Both the position numbers and the translations under genes were made by a program. The notes under the pieces are model-generated. The model was not told where the DNA came from. It saw only the letters and a list, made by a program, of their open reading frames with translations, and made no database searches. Below, one piece after another: positions 47,801 through 58,895 of a stretch of 64,000 nt of DNA; position 1 is the first letter of the stretch, and the number at the start of each line of letters is the position of its first letter. The stretch spans positions 1,272,373-1,336,372 of the forward strand of contig CACVBU010000362.1 in assembly GCA_902728285.1 (NCBI GenBank), read 5' to 3'. Origin of the DNA: Clytia hemisphaerica. Taxonomy: Eukaryota > Cnidaria > Hydrozoa > Leptothecata > Clytiidae.

Positions 47801-50800
47801 TGCTGCTTCTTCACAGGCAATGACATAGTTGTTGAAGGTTTGGTTAGGTGAATTGGTTTCATTTGTGTTTTGTAGGGGATCGAATCTGTTTCTTAAGGAT
47901 ATTGTAAAGCGATTTGATATATCTTGGTCATTTTTGAGATAAGACCAATCAAACGTCGGAGATTTTTTGGATTTACTTTTATTAGCTCTAAGTGTCAGTT
48001 TGATATGAGCAGAAACAATTCTATGATCTGTTCTGACTCCTTGAAATGAGTTGAAAGCTCTGCAGTCTTTTGCACTATTTCGCCATTTAGTGTTGATTAG
48101 AAGATAATCGAGTTGAGCCTTTGTTCCGTTTGGTGCAGTGAATGTCCATCTTTGACCAACACGTTTCTGAAAGGATGTGTTAAGAGCTAAGAGGTTTTGT
48201 TCCTTGATGAAATTATTCAGCATGGTTCCGTTGCGATTCGTTGTATGGTGATAGGCAAAATGATATCCGTCTTCTTGTCCGAGGTGAGCGTTAAAGTCAC
48301 CACCTATAAGCAGCAGGTTATGCTTAGGGACTTGTCGAGTGACGGAGGTAAGTTCAGAGTAGAAGTTTTCGACAACAGTTTCATCTTCAACGTTAGTTGG
48401 ACTGTAGCAGTTAATTATGGTCGTTTGTGGGTTTCCGTGAAAGGTAGCTATCAAAATTCTCTTAGTAATGCTCTCAATTGATTTTAGAGATTTGTAAGCT
48501 AAGGGGCTTAAAAGTAATCCAATGCCGCCAGTGGAAGCATTGACGCTGTTTTTCCAAGCTGAAGATGTGATAAATTTCCATTGTTTTCCTAGATCGTGCT
48601 CTTTAATCGGACTTTCTTCATGTAGGTAACGATGTTCTTGAATAAAAATAATCTCTTGTTTTAGCTGTTCAGCAGACGCGACGAGTTCGTAGATTTGGGT
48701 ATCCCTCAGAGTGCGAGTATTGAAGGTAGAGAGCCATACAGATTTCTTGCATTTAATAAGTCTATCATTTGGGACATTTTGTGTCGCAGGGTCTACGTCC
48801 TCAGTAGCACATTTTTCGACTGTAACCTGAGGTGCATTGACAGGACGCGCTCCTTTGTTGACCACGCGACGAGCGATGCGGGATGAACGTCGGGGTAAGT
48901 TTGTAATCATCATAATGCTTTCATGACTAGATATAACTTGCGGGCGTCAGTCCTACAAGAGAGAGCAGTGCCCCGTTTTGGAGCGGGTGTGCTTCGCCAA
49001 ATTGCATGGAGAGGTTTCCATGTCAAATTGCCTCACCACAGGTTTGCAAGCCAAAATCAAACTTTGATATCGCCTTGGTTACCATCCGACATCCTGCATT
49101 CCAATGTCTTCACCGCTAAATGTCGATAGACCAGTCGGTAATCGGTCGGTATCAGCATCTGTAGGGACACACTCATCCTGCGGTGGGAGAGAGGGGTTGT
49201 TTTGTCGAGGTTTTCCTTCCTCTAGATCGGCTGTGTTCTGTTCCAAACAGGGGCACCTCGTGAAGGATGTGGCTCCTACCACACACACAGCAGTCTGAGA
49301 AGGTGAGAGGCTATGTGGTAACGCGTCAACCTTCCCTGCTTACTTTCCCTCACCGAAACACCACCCCTGGCTCCCGTAGTACAGGTTGAACTGGTGAGCG
49401 ATGAGGTTTTCGGCCCACCCCCAAATATGTAAAAACACTGTAAAATACTAATCCAATCGTAAATAATCTGTTAAAAATAAGAAAATACTAAAAAGATCTC
49501 TCACAGGTTGGACGAATTTCTGAGAATACTTCACACTTAGCCATAAAGCACTATTCTTATAAAAGCGTTTAATCAGTACAGGTAGCACATGGGTCCAATA
49601 TAAAATGCAATAGCTAGGGAATAGGTCTAGCAAGTCTAGGCGTAGGGGTAAATTAATTTCACTCACATTAACAGCCAGATTTTGTCCACCGTCACTGGCA
49701 ATAGAATTGACTTGATGGAACCAATGATAAGGAATGAAAAGACAATCACCTTCTTCCATGGTCACGTGATGGTACTGGTCAACAAACCGCAACGCTGGAT
49801 ACCTGGCAAGCGGAACAAACCAAAATCATTTGTTGTTTTATAAATAACTTTTTTTGCGATGACTTATTCTCCTCTTCGTTTGTTTGCATTGGGTGTCATA
49901 GCGTTTATACCCTCGATTGAGCTAGCAGGGGGGGGTTGTAATTCCTAGCTCTTGTCTACCATTTTTAATGATTTTGATCGGGATAGAATAACACAAAGTT
50001 TTGCATTTAAACATTAAATAATGCTTAGTTGAAGCTTAGATTGTGCAGTCTTTGGAGTGAAAAGTTATATACATTGATTTCTTAATTTTAATTTGAGTTA
50101 ATGAGATGACAATTGCCAATTTTAAGGCGATTTCCCTGACTAATATTATTTCCTACACGAATATTCTAGAGGGGTTCTCCTTGGTAAAATTCATCTATAT
50201 CTCCTAAAGATAATCAGAGGCTGGATACCTCAATCGGAGAGCATACATTTTGCAATAAAGACGGCTAATGAGTAGCTTAGATTTGGTAACCTGATCTAGG
50301 TGGTAAGTGACTGGGGTCCGAGAGCAGGTGTAGCGCTCCAACTCAGCACTCAACCTCCCAGATCTAGCGCAAATAGAAAAGGAGATAGATTCTCTCACTC
50401 CCGGCTCAACCGACGGAGACAACTTTGTATAAATCAGAAAAAACATTTACTTGGTGTAGTCTACACTGTCGACATCTAATGAAGAGTAGCCTCCTTCTGG
50501 ATGATCAAGTGGAACGTGTTTCTTGTTTTTGTTATACTCTATGAATAGGAGTTCTTTAGAGCCACGATATAAACAATTAATATTATCCACGTCATCGTTG
50601 TGCAGAACTGACTTGGTACCTCCGCTGCTGAACCACGTTACCTGTGCGGAATTCGTATAATTTGCGTCATTTTTCCCAAACGAAAATAAACCCAAAAGCC
50701 TGATTTTCTTGCGGCGGTGGATGTCTTATGACCAAAATGTCACGAAACACCCTGAATTTATGACAAGTCGAAAATGAGTCAAACCGATCAAGAAAAAGGA

Positions 50801-52485
50801 AAGAAATTCAAGGCATAACCAAAAGTCGCAGATCTAGAAAGTTGACAGTAAAGGATTGTTTGTTGAATTCATATTAAATTAAAGAACTAAAGAGCCTTCT
50901 TTGGAGAGATATTGAAGACTGAAACCTGGCAACTGAGGATTGGATTGGATTTTTTTAGTCACTATTAATGGGAAAATATGAAACCTTTAGAAAGTCATTC
51001 CAATAATTGACCAAAGATTTTAAAATAGATGCACTCCAATTACTGTTTTGGTGATTGTACATACCTGTGAGGATAGTAATTCTTTAGTTTCTTCGCAGCG
51101 TAGTGGAGCTGGCATTAACACATGTTTCCTGCGAAAAAAAAGAGAAACATATATGGTTTACAGCATTGATTAATAGATTTATAAACATTGGTTGTATCAT
51201 GTCGTAGATTAATTCATACAAATCAAACCCTCTCACTCGAGCTTCCAAAAGAAGCTTTTCATTCAAAATTCGAAAGCTTTCGCAAATCTTTTTCAACAAA
51301 ATTCCAAAAAAAATTCCATAAAAATTCCAAAAGATTTTTCTCGAGCTTTACTTTGCGATAAAGATTCTCGAACTATTCGAGTACTAAGCACTGACCTTTA
51401 TATAACCCTGGACCAAGCAATATCTGCCATCTTTGATTGGAGTTTTTTTGGAATTGGTACCCGAGGAGAAGCCATTGCAGTGTTAAAAATTAACGTCTAA
51501 CGCCGCTACATCATCAAAAGAATTTGAGGAAAATTAGACCTAGCGCTCTCGATGCATTTACACCGCTATTGAGTAGTGCCGCCATTAGGGTACCAATTTC
51601 CAAAAAACTCCGGTCAAAAATTTTGCTTGGCTGGGATTGAGAAGCTTGGTCCAGGGTATATAAAGGTCAGTGGTACTAAGTCATAAGTTCTGAGATATAA
51701 CCAAAAGTAAAAAAAAAAAGATGAATAAAAATGTACATAGAATTCAAACCTGAGTTCTTCTGGCAAGGCATTCACCATATACAAAGATTCATTATGATAA
51801 CGACTCACAAAGTCATGAAAAGACATATAAAGCGGTTGAGTTTTTCTTATTTCTTTCTTGTGAGGTTCAGCTGACACTTGAAACTCCTTTGAACCTGGAA
51901 AGTCTTTGAGAAATTCATCAGTAAAGAGTTTATATGCTGGCGAACGTTTGGCTAAACCTTTGAAAACTACTGGTCGATTCTTTTCGACATATTCTTTGAA
52001 GAAATCTATAAAAGATGAAAACAGATAATTCATCATGGTTTCAGACTTTCTGTGTTATAGGAGAAGATTGGAATCTACCGTTAAAACTGGCGAAATGCGA
52101 AATTTGCAAAGCTGATGTTCAGTGCTGTGTAGATTTTGGTGATAATTAGATCATCAGGTTCTGCTCATCACCTAACAAAAAATTTCCTATATAGGAAAAA
52201 TCTGTAGAAGTCTTCGGACAAGAATTACTAGAGGACCTACTGTGAAGGACTGTTTTTTTAGATGTCTTGTAAATTGTATTTTTAAAGAGTTCGATTTAAG
52301 TTCATACCTATAGGTTCAGGCCAATAGTCAATTTGTTCGACTTCAACTGTCGTTTGCTTGGCACCAAAAGGCTGTAGATGACCAGGCCATAATGTTGGAT
52401 CTTGTTGACGTAACTCATCTAGTGAAGTTGCCACTAATAACTGGATTGTCAAACACCAACATACCAATCCAGCTATCTTCTGCAT
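41833..52485 (-). CDS. secreted JmjC (cupin-8 type) protein with EF-hand, catalytically intact paralogue; last exon not found
   Basis: JmjC proteins are Fe(II)/2-oxoglutarate oxygenases. Ten exons (minus): 52308-52485, 51750-52005, 51065-51128, 50451-50641, 49667-49802, 46012-46169, 45107-45182, 43970-44044, 43327-43419, 41833-41911. All joins keep phase: 435 residues plus one base. The signal peptide is about residues 1-20 (CLTIQLLVA). LWPGHLQPFG and IDYWPEP follow. Residues 61-280 form the JmjC fold: FFKEYVEKNRPVVFKGL, SGGTKSVLHNDDVDNINC (H180, D182), GDCLFIPYHWFHQV (H259), LAVNVWF. So the HxD...H iron triad is complete. An acidic linker (about 299-325) precedes an EF-hand loop DITKDGAIKSED (384-395). 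Its paralogue starts 904 bp upstream (53389-58895). Intron 5 holds a retrotransposon; intron 8 holds a SINE. By analogy, a last exon with about 23 residues and a KDEL-like tail is expected. Confidence 0.9.
42009..42070 (+). repeat. tRNA-like SINE head, decayed
   Basis: GACCAAGTGGCGATGGCGCT resembles a box A region, and GCTTCGAATTCCCGC resembles box B, with roughly tRNA spacing. The arms do not pair well enough for a functional tRNA. It lies in intron 9 of the first JmjC gene. Confidence 0.4.
43697..43958 (-). mobile_element. tRNA-derived SINE, copy 3, full length
   Basis: Flanked by the exact 10-bp duplication ATATGTAGTA (43687-43696 and 43959-43968). On the minus strand the head reads TAGCGACCGTAGTACAGTGG and TAGAGCATCCGGC (box A), GCAAGGTTGTGGGTTCAACC (box B GGTTCAACC). 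The body CTCTGCTTGATGCTCAGCAA follows, then AGGGAGAAAGAGTGG and CGAAAGAGGAGCCTTCGGGT. The 3' tail is (ACTT)n. The right-hand duplication overlaps the 5' splice site of the JmjC exon ending at 43970 (GTACTACATAT), so the element landed at that splice donor. Confidence 0.92.
44085..44160 (+). repeat. tRNA-like SINE head in intron 7
   Basis: TATAGTGGTATGGTGGTCAC (box A-like) and GTCCGAGTTCGATGG (box B-like) are about 40 bp apart. The pairing is poor, so I read it as a SINE relic, not a tRNA gene. Confidence 0.4.
44455..45000. repeat. degenerate two-unit repeat, about 297 bp, in intron 7
   Basis: AAATCGGACGAGT recurs 297 bp apart (near 44507 and 44804), with GACCGGTCTG and TATCTA(T/C)CACTGGT(G/C)AAAA as further shared phrases. 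Non-coding. Confidence 0.5.
46387..47424 (-). pseudogene. retrotransposon reverse transcriptase ORF, N-terminally truncated
   Basis: A 345-codon frame beginning within the palm. Out of frame just before it lies PLVLLFIDFSKA (motif A). In frame: GVLQGNTLAPYLFVICLDYI, then TDADYADDLCITSDLL (catalytic YADD), LCVNAKKTEFMVFN and FTYLGSNIS. The C-terminal part ends RTRWKDQVIRC. Fingers and upstream motifs are missing, so it is inactive. Confidence 0.88.
47432..48913 (-). pseudogene. retrotransposon endonuclease ORF, truncated downstream
   Basis: A 493-codon frame. The APE endonuclease motifs appear in order: STFNTRTLRD, IFIQEHR, TIINCYSPTN, LLIGGDFNAHLG (catalytic GDFNA), QLDYLLI and GVRTDHRIVSAH. 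After the linker (EAWKIINEITGRKSKEQKK) the frame should continue into the polymerase but jumps into motif A sequence in another frame, a sign of an internal deletion of roughly 150 codons near 47510. Confidence 0.88.
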
Positions 52486-53388
52486 TTTTTCAATTTTATT
52501 AATTTCGTTTTTTATTTTATGCTTCTGGAAAAATGAAATTTGAATAGTTTGTTGTATGTGGTCTAAACAATCGTAAACAGATTTATGCAAGTGAACAATT
52601 TCAAGTTTGTCAAGGTTCTGATTGGTACATTGATTTTTCAATGGAAATTATTTGAGGTTTCTGGTACATGTGATAGTCCTTCCATGGATTTGAAAAATAG
52701 ATTCTTATGTTTAAAGTGAAATTATTTATGGGAAATTCTGTATTTTGTTGATAATAAGAATTGGGAAGTAATAAATGAATGAATTCTGAAATTGGGGAAT
52801 ATGTACAAAATTATTCACCTATTTACAAAATTTCCTTGCGAACTCTAGAAAAATAAAAAAATTCATACTAAAAATGTTTGATAAAAGTCATGTAGAAAAT
52901 TATGAATGTGGAAAAAAATTTCAAAATGTACAAAAAACGGTATTAAATCTGATTAAATAAAATGTACAAAATTATAAAATACACTATCACCGCTGGTATA
53001 AAAAGGACTTATTTATGTTGTTAAGCTGAGGCGACACCGAATTAATTTATTGCTCTACGGGCCCGACCGACCCTGTTCTTTCCAAAACTGAAAAAAATAA
53101 TATTGAATTGAAATTCATTTTTATTACACCGAACGATCGAGCCATATTTTTCTGAAGGTCTGCCCGTAGAACAACATATCAAATTTGTTTCGCTTGACTT
53201 TTTCAAGAGAATATTGAGCAGGATTCTTAAGCAAAATGTTAACTTAACATAACGAGTATTTTATTCAAAGTTTTTTTGATTTCCATCTTATTTGATTCCC
53301 TAGAATTCTGAGCCTAAAGACTTTGCATAAATTTCGTATCTGCTTCAACCAAGGTAAGTTAAACTTGACCAAAATCACAAGAAAGATA
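52486..53388. other. intergenic spacer between the two JmjC paralogues
   Basis: About 0.9 kb, AT-rich. It holds the 3' untranslated region of the upstream paralogue and presumably the promoter of the downstream one. I see no repeat or exon. Confidence 0.6.
53260..53265 (-). promoter_or_regulatory. candidate polyadenylation signal of the second JmjC gene
   Basis: AATAAA on the minus strand, about 125 bp beyond the TGA stop at 53389. Confidence 0.5.
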
Positions 53389-56300
53389 TCACAGCTCATC
53401 AAATGCTCTTGCTGATTTAAATTCTTCCATTTTCCTCCGGTCAAATTCATGAATCGTTTCGTCTAAAAGAATGAAGACAAATATCCTTTGTATCATGAAT
53501 AGTTTCGTCCGCCTCTGTTCAAAATATTAAATTTTTTTTCTTAATCCTTATTTACGGAACAGAAACATAGTAGGTAAGACCAATTTTGCATTGTTCAAAT
53601 TTCCGAAACAATGAAAGATCCTTCTGATCATCACTTTGAGTACGTCTCAAAAGAAACTTTAATTAAAAATTAGAAGGAAATATCTTGAAATGATCTTCCA
53701 CGTTAAAGCCTCAAGGACTTTGAAAATATAAAAATCAAATGTTCCGAAGACAAATCGTGATTCTTTAAAACTCATACGGAAATCATCTTGAAATTATCTT
53801 CATAGACTTAAAAACTTCAAAGTCTTTTAGAAAAGTATAATAAATCAAATGTCCCTTATATAGTTTCCCATCGCATAAAACTTACGGTGTTGTGACTCGT
53901 CCAAATCTTCAATATAGTCTTCGATGCGAGCCGTTTGATATTCAAGGTACTGAATCATCTTTAGGTATCTTGGTGATCCTTTATCCTTCTCAATCATTTG
54001 GAAGTCGTGCAATGTTAATATATGATCTCTATCTGCATCCAAAAGCTGAGAAGATGTTTTAAAGTTAAACTTGCTTGCATATAGATTTACTTACTACGGA
54101 CTCGTACTGCCGTGGACAATAGGGCTTACGATAACAGGGCATTTAGTATTTAAGGTGTTCTCAAATTAAGAAATTATTAGCATTGTGTAAATTTTGTTAA
54201 GGGCTTTTTAAGATATTATATATTTTAGGGCCAAGCTTGATCATCATTGGCAACTAAGGAAGATGACTCTACTAATCGTGGTGACTTCGGCAATTTAACA
54301 TTCCATAATACCTGGGAAACACTTTGAATAATCGGAAGGTTATGTTCAATTCCATAGCCGCTAAAGATCAACGTAAACTTTGAATGCTATTAATTTAAAG
54401 CAAAATTAAATTATGAATGTCCCAATATAATAAAGTATACTTACCTCTTCTATGAGTATATTAAAAGATTTTGGAAATTTCGATTTATATTCCTCATGGT
54501 TTATCAAAGGGTCCTAAAACGAGGAAAAGGAATTGTAATTCAGATGAAACGTCCCATACTGTTTTTTAAAGATCTTATAGGAGTTGAAAAGATCTCCCAA
54601 CCACAGCCGGAAGATCCATTAGTCTCTTTTTCCACAGCTATCTACCCGAAGGTAAAGGAGGGCCTCATTCTTTCTCCCTGGATTGTTTCACAACCCTTGA
54701 TAATTCTTTTTAACTGCTGAACATCAAGCAGAAAGTACCACATTGTACTAAGTGCGAAATTTTGATATGACCCTGCTTGGGATAGACCCATCTTGCGCAC
54801 CGGAACTGAATACCTTACCTAAACACTACAGCGGCTCGCTATATCAAGATACTTATATACAAAATATCATACCCTTTTAATGATGTGATAAAATCTTGTA
54901 ACAGTAATGTTTTTCTTCGTAAAAACTTCGACATATCTTTTGAAATGATACCTGTATGAAAATAACAAAATTTGTGTAATTTGACCTTTGGAAATTTACA
55001 GTGTTGTAAAAACTACAGAAAACTACCTGCATAGACACATTCGTTAACGCCCTATTGAGGGTACTCTTCCCCAAAAACTATTTATTTCCTTCGTATCAAT
55101 TTGAAAAGATGCCACTGAATATCAAATTCATGTCACCCTGAGCAAACACGTTAAATAATCGTTATGAATTACTTGCGACTAGATGATTATTTTAGGGAAA
55201 AAAGCCCTTTCCTCATGTTATTCGAGATTGCAATGTAATTCACACCGACTTATCCAGCTAGTTTGATTCGTAACATAGACACCAGAGTCAAACGAATTTT
55301 TGTTCAAAAATATATCATACGTTTTAAAAAATTTCTTTGTGACAGAAAAAGATTCTTACAAGATATTCTCATTCTGTTTCTGCGTGATTTCTTTACCATC
55401 TTCTTTTTCGATTTCATTCCCTTCACCTACTACTCCTTCTTCCTCTTCAATCTCCTTTTCTTCCCGATCGTCAGAATATCCATAACGGTCAAGTGTAGAG
55501 ATGGCATCACTGGTAGGTTGACATTGTGGAGGATTCTGTCTGTGGGTATGCTTAAACCAAATGTTGAATGCAATACTCTGACCTTGATTGTTCGCGTAGC
55601 TGTTAAACTGTTTGTACCTTGAAAATAATTATCGAATTTGAACAAGCCATTGCGCAGAAAGGTTTGTTTATATTATCGGTAAAATATGAGAACGTACTCC
55701 ATTGTACAGGCTTATTACAAAAATTAGTTTTCAAAGAGTAATCGATAGCCCTTTTTATTATTCCATTTGTTACGTAATGACAAAGAAAAAAGAGGGAGAG
55801 CTCAAAATACAATTTTGTGAATACGCACGTTAAACTTTCTACTCATAGTTGTATTTCGACTTTTTTCCGGGACACCCTGTATGGAGTATGATACAATAAT
55901 AGTTTAGAAGAATAACTTCTTGAAATTGAACAATAGTTGGTGTCAACATTTAATAATCAAAAGCTTTATAAAGTTAAAAACGCTCATACCATCTATAAGG
56001 CACATATAAGCAATCACCAGGCTCCAATTGAACTTTGATATACTTATCAATCTTTCGTAAATATGGATATTTAACATAATCCACTCGGTCAACGTCCACA
56101 GTTGAGTATCCACCTTGTGGCATATCGATCACATATCCTTTGTTTTTGGTGTATTCGATTAAGAGGTAATCAACAGATCCACGGAGAGCACAGAATATGG
56201 ACTCAACATCATCGTTGTACACGTGTGATTTGGAACCTCCCTGACTCATCACAAGATTCTAGCAATATAAAAAAATATTTTCTTATAAAAGCTAGCTAAA

Positions 56301-58895
56301 CGTTATTTAAGAGGAGGTCGCAAACGCTATGAAAAAACTATGAAAAACCTTCATTTTTTAATTTTTCTTTAAAAGGGAGGGGGGAGTATCTTTTTCAGAA
56401 AATTGGAAAAGGGTAGGCAAAATCGTTTTCAAAATTCTAGGGGGGAGGGCAATCAAAAGGAGGGGGAGAAAAAAATAGCTCCAAAAACTCAAGGGTGGGG
56501 AGAAAATATCTGAGGAAAAAAAATTTCTGTTCTCTTGTGTCAAACATAAAACATAAAATATATCTGTTCAACTTCAAGCTAAAAACATGTAATAGTGTTT
56601 TATATTCGAGGCGGTGACAATTAACATTTTTTCTTTGTATATAGGGGCGACATAACATAAATAGAAGCAGTATTATGTTATGAGCAAAAAATCTAAAAAC
56701 ATTTCCAAGGGGGGAGGGGAAATTATTTTAAAAAACTTAGGGAGGGGAACTAAAAGGGGGGGGGGGCAGAGGGATTTTTTTCAATTTTCAAGGGAGGGGA
56801 ACCAACCTACTAGGACACTATGGTAAATAATTTGCATTGCTTTTTCAAGATCAGCAAGCAGCTTCATATGTAAAGATTAGCTTTAACACCAAGTTTCAAG
56901 ACCCAAAGTTTAATATTAAGGAGGCCCCCCCCCCAGCGGACATTCAATTCACGCAATCACGCAATTTTTTTTCGAAATTTACGCATTCACGCAAATTTTC
57001 CTCGAGTTTCACGGAATAACCCGATTTTTCAGGAAATCGGAAAAATTTCGGGAAAAATCGGGAAAACTGCACATGACCGGTGGAAAAAAAGGAAAAATTC
57101 GCGTATATACGCACAAAATAGCCCAGATTCACGCATTCGCGCAATCAAAAAGTGAATTATCACGTTCACGCAAGTTTTTTCAATTCACGCATTCACGCAT
57201 TTTTTTTCTCCAATTTTCACGCATCCGCGTAACCGAAAATGCCCATTCACGCATTCACGCAAACCGCAGGGGGGCCCATTCAGTCAATTTCTCATATCTT
57301 TTGGTTTTTAACGAATGTTTCTTTTTCTTTTTAAAGGGGCGTTCATTTGTAGAGGCCATTGAAAAACGAGCTTATTTAATACGAATTGAAAAAGCAAAAA
57401 GATGTCATCATTTATAAAACCATTGATCTTTCACGTAGTGAAGTGAAGGAAAATGAGAATAGTCTTTCTGTATTGAGAGGAGTAAAGGACCACCATGATG
57501 GTTTTTATACAAAAATACATATCGAAAAGGTGTTTTATTTGGAAATATTCTTGTGTACACTGGGGGTACACTGAGATGGGTGAGATGCAAGGTGTAGTTT
57601 TACTTACAGCAGCCACTAAATCTTCTGATGAAACATTGCACCTCAAAGGTTCTGGAAGTGTCAAATCTTTCCTAAAGAATAGAATTTAAGTAATGAACGA
57701 TGTAATGATGTATGTACGGTAAAATGACTGGTCAATTTAAATTTCACTTTCTTAAAATGAAAAAAATCTTATTTTAAGATTTAAAAAGAAACCTAAGAGA
57801 AATCAAATTAGGACTTTACCGTGACTTAGACTTAGAAGCGAGATTTTTAAGGTTTGAAATACATACTAGCTAAATACAACCATTTATACTCAAGGTATAG
57901 ATAACAGAAGAATAAATAATCATAAAATAAACATATACCTGAGATATTGAGGCATTGGGGAATATATAAGACTTGGCTGTTTGTGGTAAGTACTCATAAA
58001 TTCGAAGAATGACGCACGTTTTCCTGTCGAAGAGCGGTTCTCTTTTAGGTTAGGCTCTACCAGGACTTTATTTTGTTTAGAAGCTTCAACATTTTGTAGA
58101 AGATATTCATCGTTCCAACTTCTGACTGGTTTTGAATGTTTATAAACTCCACGTACATGAACAGGTTTCACTTTGTCCACGTACTTGCTGTAAAACTCTG
58201 AAAAAGGGTTGAAAAACATAAATTTACAAGAATTATTTTATGGTAATGGAAGGAGAGCGCAGCTTTCTCTCATATACTATCATGGGTTAAAAAGAGATTC
58301 AAAGTATGACTTAACAAAAAGAGGCGTTTGGTTGATTGGAACCAACACATTTTTGTGAAAATTTTTGTTGTGCTCGTTATGGTAAGCTTTATATATTTTT
58401 GAATGAGACAACGATAAACTTGCTAAAAGCTAATGTTTTTTATTAAGATTCTAGAAACTTAATAATCAACCCGATAATGCCACCAAAAAGAGACTTTCTA
58501 CCAATGATTATTTCGTAATGAAATAAAAAGGATTGGTGAAGATACCATAAAAGAATAGAGTTTTTTATTAAGCTAATCTTTGTGAATCAATCATTAGACA
58601 TTGAAAAGAAGAAGAATATAAATTTTGTCATTGGCCAGTTATTAGAAAAGAAGAAATTCCCACAACGACGGATGCAACCCCGTCGTTTGTTCGAACCTAT
58701 CACAAAAATAAACTAAAATATTATACCTGCAGCTGAAGGCCAAGCATATTCAATATCTTGAATCTGGACTACGTTTTGTTTTGATCCAAATGGTTCTAAG
58801 TGACCTGGCCAATTACTTGGATCATCCACAGGAATTGTGAAAACAAAAGGAATGGCTATGCATGCCAATAGTTTCTTAACAAGCATCACAACCAT
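53389..58895 (-). CDS. secreted JmjC-fold protein with EF-hand and FDEL tail, predicted pseudo-oxygenase
   Basis: Nine exons (minus): 58727-58895, 57939-58197, 57608-57671, 55990-56258, 55360-55617, 54873-54951, 54445-54513, 53886-54045, 53389-53462. All joins keep phase; complete protein of 466 aa. The signal peptide is within residues 1-20 (LLACIAIPFVFTI). WPGHLEPFGSKQ follows, then the JmjC fold: FYSKYVDKVKPVHVRGV, QGGSKSHVYNDDVESIFC, GDCLYVPYRWYKQF, SIAFNIWF. Against the paralogue, the first iron His is Tyr178 and the last is Lys256; only Asp180 is kept, so iron binding is not expected. A strongly acidic linker runs about 304-332. One EF-hand loop, DADRDHILTLHD, spans 392-403 (His in place of the usual Gly at loop position 6). 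The C-terminus is ARAFDEL; xDEL tails are recognised by KDEL receptors, which suggests residence in the ER lumen. Enzyme loss is inferred from sequence only. Confidence 0.92.
54590..54840 (-). mobile_element. tRNA-derived SINE, copy 4, diverged
   Basis: In intron 6 of the second JmjC gene. Retains GCTATCTACCCGAAGGTAAA (+ strand), TCTTTCTCCCTGGATT and GCTGAACATCAAGCAGA. The tRNA-like head is heavily mutated and no clean target duplication is visible; limits are approximate. Confidence 0.75.
56350..57265. repeat. G-rich and CACGCA-rich low-complexity DNA in intron 3 of the second JmjC gene
   Basis: About 56370-56810 is dominated by GGGGAGGG-type runs in a poly-purine context. About 56925-57265 repeats TTCACGCATTCACGCAA and CGGAAAAATTTCGGG phrases. 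Together they fill the middle of the 1.35-kb intron. The CACGCA part is related in style to 6365-6640. Confidence 0.6.

Larger units (their letters stand above)
46382..49423 (-). mobile_element. APE-type non-LTR retrotransposon with intact ends and an internal deletion
   Basis: The 3.04-kb minus-strand element lies wholly in intron 5 of the first JmjC gene, in the same orientation as that gene. An exact 8-bp duplication AATATGTA flanks it (46374-46381 and 49424-49431). The 3' tail is (GTAA)n. The 5' region (about 48914-49423) is GC-rich against its surroundings. Both ends look complete, but the coding region has lost the N-terminal part of the reverse transcriptase. I cannot assign a clade by eye; it is RTE/CR1-like. 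Confidence 0.9.

Noticed and set aside
47625-48886. Several + strand frames of 60-95 codons
   Set aside because: Antisense to the retrotransposon endonuclease frame.
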